A DNA stretch of 64,000 nucleotides from Isoetes taiwanensis (Eukaryota > Streptophyta > Lycopodiopsida > Isoetales > Isoetaceae). Shown here one piece after another: positions 11,061 to 23,290 of this stretch. The notes below the pieces were generated by a model that ran no database searches, had not been told where the DNA came from, and saw only the letters and a list, made by a program, of their open reading frames with translations. The DNA lies in NCBI GenBank assembly GCA_021234155.1, contig JAJEKV010000079.1, positions 2,362,789 through 2,426,788 on the forward strand, in the 5' to 3' direction. How positions within the stretch are numbered: the first letter of the stretch is position 1; the number at the start of each line of letters is the position of its first letter. Made by a program: the position numbers and the translations under genes.

Positions 11061-11204
11061 ATCGTCTCAAATTTGCTCAAAGTGTCCATTTTAACTAAAA
11101 CAAAAGCTAAAATTTACTAACTCAACTCAATTAAACAAGATTTGACATGTTACTTTGTCAAAAAGTTTTTATATTAACAAAAATTTTCCATTATTTACAA
11201 AATC

Positions 11205-12482
11205 TTAAGGGCGCTCTCCCTTGATATGGCTAGCAAGATGCATGTCTTGCCTCATGAATGTCACCCTCTTCGCATGAACTGTGCAGGCTGTCGAATCTTC
11301 AAAATGCTGCACCAGTTTTTGCTCTGTTGCCTCTTGCAGGGCCAGCAACATCTCGTCCGTCACCCTCATATCTGTGTTGTATTCCTGGATGACCTCTCGG
11401 ACTAGGTGGGCGAACGGTGCACGGGGGATCAAGAACCCGTAGCTACGCTGAAAATGCCTTATCTCCTTGAGGGCTCTCCTCTCAGTCTCCTTCCTGCCGG
11501 TCCTCTTCTTCCCTGGTGGCCTAGGAGGCTTGGGCTTCTGTGGTGGCGGCTTTGGAGTCTGGCTCTTCGTCGGATGCCCACCTTCGATAGTCCTCACTCT
11601 GTGCTCCTGGTAATATGCGTGTTGCGCCTCCCACTTCACCATGTAGGCGTTGTGATCCCTTAGCTTCTTTTGATAGACCTTGACGGGGTCTATCACATAC
11701 GCCTCTCGTTGTGGCCGCGGTGCTTTGACCCTATCCCACGTCGGGTAAGGTGGGGGCTTCTGCGCCTGGTCGGGCTGCTCCGGGTCGGGTACTACCTGCT
11801 CCTCAGCTGGGGGTTTGGAAGAGCTTGCCCCTTCTGTGTTGGGGACGTAGTCTTCGTCGGAATCGTCGGAGGAGGGCGGGGGCTGGTCAGCTGATGGTTC
11901 GTTGATGACGAGACCCTTTACCCGCTTAACATTCACGAGTCTCCTTCCTGCCGCCTTCACGACCTTCACCTTCTTTTTCTTCCGCTCCTGGGCTGCGTTC
12001 GGCTCCTCCTCTTCCCTCTTTCTCTTCTTTTCCCGACGGCGCTCCTTGGCTTCATGCATCTTTATCCATGCCGCGAGCTCTTCCTCCTCAGCTGGCTCGA
12101 GCCTCGGCTCCCTCTGTTCTTCATTTTGCTCCTCTGCCCGATCTTGTTCTTCTTTCTTCTTCCTTTCCTCCTCGGCCTGATCTTGTTCCTTGTTCTTCTT
12201 CCTCATCTCCTCGTCCACTTCTTCAAGGATCTTCTACATGACGTCTGGCTACTCTTCGCCTTGGACCTCTGTTCCGGCGTCGGAGTGGGCATCCTCCTCC
12301 ACCTCTGTGTCACCCCCTTCTTGATCGTTGTTGTTGCTGGGGTGCTCCTTGGACAACTCTCCCTCGCTTGTCGAAGGTTGACCTTCTTGCCGAGCGACGC
12401 GCTGCCGAAGCATCTCTTGGAGCAGGGCGCTGGGAGGAGTAACACCTGGAGGGACTCTAGCGGTCTGTTTCGTCCGGGCCAT
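11205..12482 (-). pseudogene. Histone H3-like ORF of the retrotransposon: H3 tail start plus complete H3 fold (two in-frame TAGs)
   Basis: The frame starts at ATG 12482 and ends at TAA 11207-11205 (425 codons before the stop). Residues 1-9 are MARTKQTAR, identical to histone H3 up to R8; K4 is kept and K9 is replaced by Val. Residues 10 to about 330 are acidic, Lys/Arg-rich and Pro-rich, with a likely nuclear localisation signal (RKKKKVKVVK). The last 92 residues (11483-11208) align without gaps to the whole H3 fold, from ALKEIRHFQRS through PFAHLVREV, LALQEAT, FEDS, VHAKRVTFM to IKGERP. About 45 positions are identical by eye. Loop 1 has no extra residues, which argues against CENH3 ancestry. 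TAG codons at positions 78 and 83 interrupt the otherwise continuous frame. It lies between PBS and gag, so it is element cargo rather than a host gene. Possible roles: nucleosome entry, chaperone binding, or decoy for H3K4 readers. Confidence 0.88.
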
Positions 12483-12643
12483 ATTTGACGGTTCCTCGAT
12501 CCGATGTCGGCGCCGAAAAATCGCCTTGGCAAAGGGGAGCGATTTTCTAGGGAAGAACGTGGAAATGAGGGGGGGTTTAGGTCTATTTATAGACGGGCCA
12601 TTTTAGGTCAAATTTCAAACTACCCTTTTGGGTCATTATCTGT

Positions 12644-12663
12644 CCTGGTGCGACGTGTGAGAC
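12644..12663. repeat. Half copy of the hairpin module upstream of the H3-like ORF
   Basis: CCTGGTGCGACGTGTGAGAC matches the right arm of the 68-nt hairpins, with no left arm nearby. It lies 160 bp before the H3-like ATG in the leader. In internal region 2 a full module sits next to the same leader sequence and the H3-like ORF is absent. Confidence 0.65.
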
Positions 12664-12855
12664 CATCCTACTTTTTGAAGGTTTGGCTCACTAATTTTAG
12701 TCTTATTATGTTCCAATTCACTTAACTGTTACTAGCTTAGCATATACTACAAAAATATGAGAACTTTTTTTCCATTTTTCGAGGTTTGAGGATCCTATCA
12801 AGTTAGTACTACTGGGAGCATGGTCAGTGCTTTGCTCTTGGTCTCCAAGAACATT

Positions 12856-12867
12856 GCTCTGATACCA
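12856..12867 (-). other. Primer-binding site, initiator tRNA-Met
   Basis: In the minus sense TGGTATCAGAGC follows the LTR end (GTCACA) after one base. It is the standard plant PBS complementary to the 3' end of initiator tRNA-Met, and it fixes the element orientation. Confidence 0.9.
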
Positions 12868-12868
12868 C

Positions 12869-13702
12869 TGTGACGTCCCCTACTCGTATACGGTGCACTC
12901 ACCGTATACAAACAAGAGTTCATCCCCCATACTAGCTCCATACTGATACAGGGCCCTCCACATATCACTGTAACTGTACTGGGTCCCCAGTGGGAAGAGT
13001 GAAGGGGTCATTTTACCCCGTCTCCCTCAGGGCCTACCTAGCTGCGGAAGCGTAAACATACATGTCAGTAAACAATAACATCACATATCCACCTCGAAGG
13101 GTGGTACATCAACATCTGCATAGGCAGAGATCAGCACAATACATATGGGAAAACCTACCCAAGGCTCAGACTCAAGGGATGACTGACGGCTTGGGTCTCC
13201 AGAGTTCATTGCAGACAGAATTCATGGCAACGAATTTGGCTGGCATAAGAACATGGCTTAGGGTTGTCCACTCCATCCGCCCCTCCTGTGCACACTTTGC
13301 AGAGTAGGCTGAAAAGTGTTGGGACCTGACTGTAGCCCGCCGGATGCATAGCCAAAGGGGCCCACTGGAAAGTAAACACCACTCCACGGGTGTCGAGCCC
13401 ATGCCTTGCCCGCACTCAGTGGCAAGCCATTAGACCTAGTCACAATGATCCCCGGTAGGCCTTACACACCAGAGGGATCGTTCAAGAGTCAGAACACGAA
13501 CCTCCTTCTAAGCCAGTCTGGCCCCTTCACCCACAACCAGGTGTGGTTCTTGTACATAGGCCAAATCTACAGTGTGCTAGAGAGGCTAACTAGGAGCATC
13601 AACTACTAGGCTTGAGGTCTCTACCCCCCTTTCCCAATACAAGGAGTTCACAGAGATACATCATCCATATACATCATAGGAGAACTAAAGAACTAGATCT
13701 AA
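12869..13702 (-). repeat. Middle LTR, left piece (LTR D)
   Basis: Matches LTR A and C from their TGTGACGTCCCC (plus-sense) end, then stops at ...GATCTAA, where the Helitron begins. The rest of this LTR is found at 44146-44772. It has a private deletion of about 120 bp near 13360 relative to LTR C. Confidence 0.9.
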
Positions 13703-13835
13703 TCCTATATAATAATGTTTTGGCGTGTGTCTTGAACCACGCCCTAGCTTCTATGGCTGAGATTTTATGATCTTGATCCTATGGTCGAGATTTTACGAGT
13801 GTTTTTTTAGTGTTCCTCCTGGGTCGGACGGATGG

Positions 13836-13840
13836 GGGGC
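13836..13840. repeat. Target-site duplication GGGGC, left copy
   Basis: GGGGC precedes the first LTR of the tandem array and recurs at 30263-30267 after the last LTR, showing that the whole array traces to one integration. Confidence 0.75.
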
Positions 13841-15432
13841 TGTCGTCTGCCAAATCGAGGCGAAAATCTGCAAAAAGCATAATAATAAGAATATAGCTCG
13901 GGGAATCATGCTAGCTTAGCGAAGAAAGCTAAGCAAATATGGAAAGAGGAAGCAAGTAGCCTGAGAGATGTGCTACGTGAAGGATTACCCATGAGAAAGA
14001 CATGGGAAGGAATGACATGGCAACATGAGTGTCATGAGAAGAATCCCATAGACGAAAAATACCTATGGAGGAAAGATGGAAGTGACGAGAATAAAGGCCT
14101 TGGAATAAAAAGGTCGAGTCACGAGAGAGAAAAGGGAAAAACAAAAATCATAGAGCCAGGGAGCCTATGAGAGAAGAGAAGATTGCCATGGCCAAACGAG
14201 CCAGGCAAGAAGGAAGAAAAAAGAAATACAAAAGAAAGAAATAATGAAGTCGGGAACCATGGGGAATTTGGACCCGGAAATATTATTGCCAAGCAAGAAC
14301 ACGGATTATATGGAAAAACCATGCACTATTGACAAAGAGAATTGTGACAAGAGAAAAAGTACTTGGACGAATTTATTTGCAAAAGCAGAGTATAGATGGA
14401 CGGACGCCGGGAAAGATCAACCATGGGACAAAAGACAATGGGACATATGGGAAGTATTGCAAGACTATGGAATTACAAGGGTAACCATTGGAAGAAAAAG
14501 TTATAAAGGAAAAAACCATTGAGAAGACAATAACTAAACAATTGTAACAAAAAGGGAAAAGATGGACGACCAAGAAATTTTCTTGGACGAGAGTTTTGGC
14601 AAAAAAACCAATCAGGCGGACGCGACCTGTATAAGCGAAGAGCCAAGCATGCCGTTCCGGATTCCAAGCTTTAGGGTTCAGATCATGGCAGGAATCACTG
14701 CCATCTCTACAAACAGGGAAAACCCAGCGCCCTCAGATCCGAGGTCTGCTGGAATCGGCCTTAGCTGCAGAGAAAATCGGCCGGATTTGACTAACATCAG
14801 GCCATGGCCATGCAAGAAATTATGTTAGAAGGCCGTCAGGAGTTGATTGGGAAGAAGCCGAAGCCATCTCTGCAAGATTCGATCCCAAAGACAGAAAGGG
14901 CCGATCTTCTGCTGCAGAATGCGAAACAGTGAAAGGGAGATAATAAAAATTAAGGAAAAACAAAGCCCTTAAAGAAAGAAGGAGGTCTACTTACTTCAAG
15001 ATATGATGGGTAGCGGAGTTGGCAAGGTCTTTGCCTCCTAATGGAGAGGTGCAGGGTTCAATTCCGTTCCAAGTCTTTTTGCCAAAGGATTGCAGAACCA
15101 CAAAATCGCATCTATTTTTTTGCGTGATGACGTGGCAAATGGGTGACGTGGCGTGACCAGTGGCGAGATTTGATGACGTGGCAGGGTGAATGATGCAGTA
15201 ATGATGCAGTAGGTGCCATGTTGGCGATCCGCCTAGGTGGCATACGAAATCCAAGGGGTGCGATGATGTGGCGATGATGTGGCAAAGGGGTAGTTGGGGT
15301 ATAAATATGTGAACCACGGTTGGGGTTTTTCCAACTAAAGCAAGTGCAATAAAGTTTGATCTTCCGTTCTAGTTTTCTTGGTGTCTCTTTCACAGCACTA
15401 CCTTTTCCTCGGGTTGCGAGCGGGGCTCGACA
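13841..15432 (+). repeat. LTR 1 of the tandem element
   Basis: 1592 bp. A TATAAATA box (15300-15307) is followed 41 bp later by AATAAA (15348-15353), the order expected for U3-R with promoter and poly(A) signal, so the element reads on the plus strand. Short ORFs inside are not genes. Confidence 0.85.
15300..15307 (+). promoter_or_regulatory. TATA box in LTR 1
   Basis: TATAAATA in U3, conserved in all four LTRs and followed by AATAAA in R. It is the likely Pol II promoter for the gag-like transcript. Confidence 0.65.
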
Positions 15433-15715
15433 TAAAAGTGGTTCATTGGCCGGGAAATCAATCGTGGTGCTCGTGAAGGAGATTTGTCCAAGAAAGCCGA
15501 CAACATTAGATAGAGAAGAGGAGCCAAGCCACGGCCAAAGAAAGAGTCGGGCCAACTCCCTCCGTCAATGTATGTACGTGCAAGGAACGGAATCCAAGGA
15601 AGAGCACGAAAGAATTGTTACCAGGCAGCACCGACAAGGAAAGAGGATAAATTAAATTTAATTGCACCATGAACAAAGTGCAATAGAGCCATTGACAAGT
15701 TTCGAGAAGGGAATT

Positions 15716-17053
15716 ATGAGTGGACAAATTGATTACTTTGCTCTTATGCAACGAGGCTTGATTGTGGATCAAGTCCATCTTCATCAAGTCGCAGCAGCAG
15801 TAGCAACCCATGGAACTGCAGCATTAATGCATTGTCCTCAGAGATCGACAATATCCATGGAAGTTCCAACACCAGAGATGGTCATAAATAAGTTCAAAGA
15901 AGACGCACTCAGAGAGTTATCTGCAAAAGTGCTCAAGATGCAACAAACGATGTGCATTATGCAGTCAAAAAAATCGGTGCAATGTTGGAGATGTCACCAG
16001 TACGGCCATATTGCAAAATATTGCCCAGTAGAGTTTGTGTACCAATCACATTGTGGGACCTGCAATACACAAGAAGATGAGATCATTCAAAAGGAGATAT
16101 TTACAAATTTAGACAATGAGGGGGACATGCGGATTTGTGTGGAGTGTCAACAACTCATTTTTCTTACAAGACAAGAAGCCGAAGAATTGGATGAAGTTGA
16201 TGACTTATTAATGTGTCGTCACCATAAAGCTACGCATGCATTGCTTGAGGAAAATTCCATTGCAGATTCTGGACCTGAAATGATGGAAGAAAAGACAACA
16301 CGTTTACAATATTTGGAGCCCATAGAATATGTGATTAAGCCAGCATTAACGGAGCAACATCCAGTTCACGAGAAGCTGGTCGACAAGCCAAATCACGCTG
16401 ATGCGAGCAATAAAATTGATATAGCCATAAGAGATTGCCAAGAAGAGAAGGACATATGCAAAGTAGTTGATGAAGAGAGTAGATCAACGCACAAGAGCGA
16501 ACAAACTGAGATGGAAAAATACGATGAGGACTACCATACGAAATTGATGCATAAGAATTGCGAAAAACAAGAGGAAGAATGGTTAGACATGGAAAAGAAG
16601 CAATTGAAATCAAAAGAAAAGGAAGGAGTTGTTAGTATTGTGTGCAACGAGAAATTAAACAAGATGGAGGACCGAGATGAGAAGGTTAGTGAAATAAAAG
16701 ATGGCAAGCAAAGCGAGAAAGGAGTTTTGCAAAGAAAGGCAAAGGATGACAATTTAGTGAGAGAGAACAAAGAGCAAGCAAGACACAAGGAAGGAATTGA
16801 ATCTAGAGCATTATCTCTAGAGGCTTTTAAAGCTCACAAGGATAAAGTGAATGCCTTGAAGCAAAAAGAATTGGAAGTACTAAAGAACATCAACAAACAA
16901 GTGGTGAAGAACTCACGATACCAGAATATCTTGCAACTTGAAATGCCATATGATATCAAAGAGGAGGAGCGAGAAGACGCAATTATAGCCAACAATAATT
17001 TGGCCATGGAAGGTAAACTAGAAAAGATATTGAATGCGATCAAAGATGACTGA
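15716..17053 (+). CDS. Gag-like CCHC zinc-knuckle protein, unit 1 (intact)
   Basis: An uninterrupted frame of 445 codons from ATG 15716 (MSGQIDYFALMQRGLIVDQV) to TGA 17051-17053. The frame is open 54 bases further upstream but without an ATG; a short same-frame ORF (15356-15655) precedes it and straddles the LTR edge. A zinc knuckle CWRCHQYGHIAKYC (CX2CX4HX4C) lies near residue 95. A second Cys/His cluster (CGTCNTQ..., CVECQQ..., CRHHKATH) follows. The remainder is a long Lys/Glu-rich, coiled-coil-like region. The knuckle suggests RNA binding as in retroviral nucleocapsid. There is no protease or RT, so movement would need proteins in trans. This is the only undamaged copy in the array. Confidence 0.8.
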   Translation: MSGQIDYFALMQRGLIVDQVHLHQVAAAVATHGTAALMHCPQRSTISMEVPTPEMVINKFKEDALRELSAKVLKMQQTMCIMQSKKSVQCWRCHQYGHIAKYCPVEFVYQSHCGTCNTQEDEIIQKEIFTNLDNEGDMRICVECQQLIFLTRQEAEELDEVDDLLMCRHHKATHALLEENSIADSGPEMMEEKTTRLQYLEPIEYVIKPALTEQHPVHEKLVDKPNHADASNKIDIAIRDCQEEKDICKVVDEESRSTHKSEQTEMEKYDEDYHTKLMHKNCEKQEEEWLDMEKKQLKSKEKEGVVSIVCNEKLNKMEDRDEKVSEIKDGKQSEKGVLQRKAKDDNLVRENKEQARHKEGIESRALSLEAFKAHKDKVNALKQKELEVLKNINKQVVKNSRYQNILQLEMPYDIKEEEREDAIIANNNLAMEGKLEKILNAIKDD

Positions 17054-17195
17054 GAGGCTCAAGGGGATGCGTGCCCAAAAGTGAAAATGAGGAATTTGGA
17101 AACAAGGCTACCATTATGCTCGAAGATATGGGATCCCGGGTAAGTTTCAAAAACCTTGAGTTCCTCGGGACGAGGAACATTTTCCTCCCCAATAA

Positions 17196-18774
17196 TGTCG
17201 TCTGCCAAATTGAGGCGAAAATCTGCAAAAAGCATAATAATAAGAATATAGCTCGGGGAATCATGCTAGCTTAGCGAAGAAAGCTAAGCAAATATGGAAA
17301 GAGGAAGCAAGTAGCCTGAGAGATGTGCTACGTGAAGGATTACCCATGAGAAAGACATGGGAAGGAATGACATGGCAACATGAGTGTCATGAGAAGAACC
17401 CCATAGACGAAAAATACCTATGGAGGAAAGATGGAAGTGACGAGAATAAAGGCCTTGGAATAAAAAGGTCGAGTCACGAGAGAGAAAAGGAAAAAAAAAA
17501 TCATAGAGCCAGGAGCCTATGAGAGAAGAGAAGATTGCCATGGCCAAACGAGCCGTGCAAGAAGGAAGAAAAAGAAATACAAAAGAAAGAAATAATGAAG
17601 TCGGGAACCATGGGGAATTTGGACCCGAAATATTATTGCCAAGCAAGAACACCTGGATTATATGGAAAAAAATGCACTATTGACAAAGAGAATTGTGACA
17701 AGAGAAAAGTACTTGGACGAATTTATTTGCAAAAGCAGAGTATAGATGGACTGGACGTTGGAAAGATCAACCATGGGACAAAAGACAATGGGACATATGG
17801 GAAGTATTGCAAGACCATGGAATTACAAGGGTAACCATTGGAAGAAAAAAGTTATAAAGGAAAAAACCATTGAGAAGACAATAACTAAACAATTGTAACA
17901 AAAGGGAAAAGATGGATGACCAAGAAATTTTCTTGGGCGAGAGTTTTGGCAAAAACCAATCAAAGGACGCGACCAGATAAGCGAAGAGCCAAGCATGCCG
18001 CCCGGATTCCAAGCTTTAGGGTTCGGATCATGGCGGGGAATCACCGCCATCTCTACAAACAGGGAAAACCCAAAGACCCTCGGATCCGGTCTCCGGGCTG
18101 AATCGGCCTTAGTCGCAGAAAAATCGGCCGGATTTGACTAACATCGGCCATGGCCATGCAAGAAATTATGTTAGAAGGCCGTCGAGTTGATTGGGAAGAA
18201 GCCGAAGCCATCTCTCGCAAGATTCGATCCCAAAGACGAAAAGGGCCGATCTTCACGCGAGAATGCGAAAAAAGGTGAAAGGGAGATAATAAAAATTAAG
18301 GAAAAACAAAGCCCTTAAAGAAAGAAGGAGGTCTACTTACTTCAAGATATGATGGGTAGCGGAGTTGGCAAGGTCTTTGCCTCCTAATGGAGAGGTGCGG
18401 GGTTCAATTGCTCCAAGTCTTTTGCCAAAGGATTGCGAAACCACAAAATCGCATCTATTTTTTTGCGTGGTGACGTGGCAAATGGGTGACGTGGCGTGAC
18501 CAGTGGCGAGATTTGATGACGTGGCAGGGTGAATGATGCAGTAATGATGCAGTAGGTGCCATGTTGGCGATCCGCCTAGGTGGCATACGAAATCCAAGGG
18601 GTGCGATGATGTGGCGATGATGTGGCAAAGGGGTAGTTGGGGTATAAATATGTGAACCACGGTTGGGGTTTTTCCAACTAAAGCAAGTGCAATAAAGTTT
18701 GATCTCCGTTCTAGTTTTCTTGGTGTCTCTTTCACAGCGCTACCTTTTCCTCGGGTTGCGAGCGGGGCTCGACA
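17196..18774 (+). repeat. LTR 2 of the tandem element
   Basis: 1579 bp, same ends and signals as LTR 1. Differences from the other LTRs bunch in a GC-rich stretch at about 17940-18260. Confidence 0.85.
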
Positions 18775-19057
18775 TAAAAGTGGTGCATTGGCCGGGAAAT
18801 CAATCGTGGTGCTCGTGAAGGAGATTTGTCCAAGAAAGCCGACAACATTAGATAGAGAAGAGGAGCCAAGCCACGGCCAAAGAAAGAGTCGGGCCAACTC
18901 CCTCCGTCAATGTATGTACGTGCAAGGAACGGAATCCAAGGAAGAGCACGAAAGAATTGTTACCAGGCAGCACCGACAAGGAAAGAGGATAAATTAAATT
19001 TAATTGCACCATGAACAAAGTGCAATAGAGCCATTGATAAGTTTCGAGAAGGGAATT

Positions 19058-19617
19058 ATGAGTGGACAAATTGATTACTTTGCTCTTATGCAACGAGGCT
19101 TGATTGTGGATCAAGTCCATCTTCATCAAGTCGCAGCAGCAGTAGCAACCCATGGAACTGCAGCATTAATGCATTGTCCTCAGAGATCGACAATATCCAT
19201 GGAAGTTCCAACACCAGAGATGGTCATAAATAAGTTCAAAGAAGACGTACTCAGAGAGTTATCTGCAAAAGTGCTCAAGATGCAACAAACGATGTGCATT
19301 ATGCAGTCAAAAAAATCGGTGCAATGTTGGAGATGTCACCAGTACGGCCATATTGCAAAATATTGCCCAGTAGAGTTTGTGTACCAATCACATTGTGGGA
19401 CCTGCAATACACAAGAAGATGAGATCATTCAAAAGGAGATATTTACAAATTTAGACAATGAGGGGGACATGCGGATTTGTGTGGAGTGTCAACAACTCAT
19501 TTTTCTTACAAGACAAGAAGCCGAAGAATTGGATGAAGTTGATGACTTATTAATGTGTCGTCACCATAAAGCTACGCATGCATTGCTTGAGGAAAATTCC
19601 ATTGCAGATTCTCGAAT
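19058..19617 (+). pseudogene. Gag-like protein, unit 2, 5' part (cut by insertion)
   Basis: Same protein as unit 1 through the zinc knuckle and Cys/His cluster, up to ...EENSIADS. At 19617/19618 the sequence switches to the tRNA-bearing block. The matching 3' part resumes at 24858. Compared with unit 1, about 390 bp (16272-16660) are missing, so the event was a replacement and not a clean insertion. Confidence 0.85.
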
Positions 19618-19771
19618 AAAAAATGGTTGTCTCATAGTCTCGTATAAAATCCATATCGGATGTCAATGTCTGACATAGCAATATTCTTCCAATTTGAGAG
19701 GAACCTTTGAAAGATGTATCTTTTTCTTTTTTATTCCACATATTTGATAGAGATAAGCTACATGATCAATT

Positions 19772-19855
19772 GTCAGGGTGGTCGAGTAGTCTAAGGCGCC
19801 AGATTCAAGTTCTGGTCTTCAAAAGGGGGCGTGGGTTCAAATCCCACTTCTGACA
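19772..19855 (+). tRNA. tRNA-Leu(CAA), copy 1, probably decayed
   Basis: 84 nt with long variable arm. The anticodon loop contains CAA. The T arm (GTGGGTTCAAATCCCAC) is perfect. The D arm and the anticodon stem carry changes (GGTCGAGTAG; CCAGATTCAAG). A T6 Pol III terminator follows about 5 nt after the discriminator base. Confidence 0.8.
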
Positions 19856-20221
19856 TTAGTGTTTTTTCTTACAATTCAAAACAATGTTGTAAGATACGAA
19901 ATGCCAAAAAGCATTCTCCAACTCCATCCGAGGCATGCATTGTTGTACATAACTTTTGTAGTCTACTATAGAATCCATATTGAATCCATATTGGATGTCA
20001 ATGTCTCGTAGTCTTGTATAAAATCCATATCGGATGTCAATGTCTGACATAGCAATATTCTTCCAATTTGAGAGGAACCACAAGACAACCATTTTGAAAG
20101 ATGTATCTTTTTCTTTTTTATTCGACATTTACTTGTCACACAAAGCAATTTCATGAGTATTGCATGGAGATTGTGACAGATATGTGCACATATTTAATAG
20201 AGATAAGCTACATGATCAATT

Positions 20222-20305
20222 GTCAGGGTGGCCGAGTGGTCTAAGGCGCTAGACTCAAGTTCTGGTCTTCGAAAGGGGGCGTGGGTTCAAATCCCACTTC
20301 TGACA
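20222..20305 (+). tRNA. tRNA-Leu(CAA), copy 2
   Basis: 84 nt with a canonical A box (TGGCCGAGTGGTCTAAGG) and B box (GGTTCAAATCC), anticodon CAA and a long variable arm. One C-to-T change in the anticodon stem leaves a T.G pair. T5 follows. This is one of the two best-preserved copies. Confidence 0.88.
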
Positions 20306-20420
20306 TTAGTGATTTTTCTTACAATTCAAAACAATGTTGTAAGATACGAAATGCCAAAAAGCATTCTCCAACTCCATCCGAGGCATGCATTGTTGTACAT
20401 AACTTTTGTAGTCTACTATA

Positions 20421-21145
20421 GAATGTGGCCATTAGCACAAACAATATCAGACTGATGACACTTGTTTTCATGAATCAATTAAGAATGCACAAATTTATGG
20501 TACTGCTGATAACAAAACGTAAATCATACAGACTTGGACGGGCTTTGGATGCAGTTTTGGGTTCGAGAACTTTGTGGGTCGTGGGCCCAGTCATATATTT
20601 TAAGCTAGTTATATGGACGCGGTCATTATTGGATTTTTTCACTCATATTCACTCATGTTGGGGCCTCATTGTGGGTACCCCTATGGGCCATTGTATTTTC
20701 ACTCATTCAGCTCAATGGAACTCCACTTCACATCGGATGTTATTGCTTTGCAAATGACCTTTCCCTAGAATGATAGAATATGTATTCTAATTATAGGTTG
20801 CAGGAACAACATGTTCGATTCTAATAGTGGATGCAAGTTGGAGTTATGCAAGATGCTACCAATGGAGAAAGATAGATAGACATAATCTGGAATAATAGTC
20901 CCTAAAATCTAATTGGAGGAATTAAAGATGTCAATTGTTTAGGAATTTGCAAAAGATCTATTTGGTCTGCCTAAGTTTAAGTGTGCACATCTATTTTCTT
21001 ATGATAAGTACATGTAAAATTAAAACCAATACCTTTTCCACTAACCTTGCTTTTATACATTCGTAAAGAGTTCCAGCTTCACACTATAAGAAACAATAAA
21101 ATCTAATGCACAAAACATTGAAGAAAGCATGCAGAATACATAGAT
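20421..21145. other. No gene recognised
   Basis: AT-rich sequence between the tRNA repeats and the MITE. Only short ORFs occur here. Confidence 0.4.
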
Positions 21146-21537
21146 GGGTGTAAATTTGATAGTGGTACCCCAAAAGCACTGTCCGGACACTTGCTTTAAG
21201 TGCTTTGGGTGCTTATTCCTCGATCAAAATTTAGAGTAACGAATTTTGAGGTTGTTATTCCAGAAATAGCAATCCTCTTCCGAGGAGGAAGGGATCGATG
21301 ACATGGATTGATTCTTTGAGCGCGAGATTGATTTCTTAGTTGATTCTGGATGGCGGGATTTCTTGGATGGCGGGAATTTATATCAGTTCTTGCTATCATT
21401 CTTCAATTCCAGAATAAACTAGTTCATTTCAATTGCAATTCTGACAAATTAGAATTGCAATTCCTTGATCGAATTTAGGTGCTTTAGGTGCTTGGTGCTT
21501 TCGCGCATTTTGGGGTACCACTATCAAATTTACACCC
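21146..21537. mobile_element. MITE, same family as 8414-8664, TSD AGAT
   Basis: 392 bp with inverted terminal repeats of about 30 bp (GGGTGTAAATTTGATAGTGG...). AGAT lies at 21142-21145 and 21538-21541. The interior has short repeats of GGTGCTT and GTGCTTT but no ORF. Its left end aligns without gaps over 50 bp with the reverse of the right end of the 8414 MITE. Confidence 0.85.
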
Positions 21538-21925
21538 AGATATCCCTCTGCCACCAAAATACTAGAGCTCAAATGTAACCTATAATCTACATTTTGAATT
21601 GTACCCGAAGAACTGTTTTTACCTACGAAGTAGCATTGCAAGCATGCATTGCAAAAAATCACCATATATTACTGGCCTTCTATTATTCGGTTCTGCAGAA
21701 ACATGAAAAACAATCAGACTACATGTTTACTCTAGCAAAAAAATATGTCTTTCATCTAACATCTGATTTGAAGGCATAAACTTGTTGCACGCGACATTGC
21801 AAAAGTTCTTGCTTGTGCATAAAGGATACGATCTCACTTATCATTCGTGTATAGAACATTATTGGTACATTGTACTCTTAATTCATGCTATGTCAAATGG
21901 ACAAGAAGAGTCCATCAAGCGGTAA

Positions 21926-23290
<1,365 letters not shown>

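Noticed and set aside
11205-12482. Reading the H3-like ORF as an ordinary host histone gene or CENH3
   Set aside because: It lies between PBS and gag of an LTR element, has a 325-residue insertion, and lacks the longer loop 1 of CENH3.
13929-14170. Small ORFs repeated in each LTR of the tandem element
   Set aside because: They lie in U3, occur on both strands, and are conserved only because the LTRs are copies of one another.
20228-20455. Short plus-strand proteins beginning MAEWSKA
   Set aside because: They are translations of tRNA-Leu genes.
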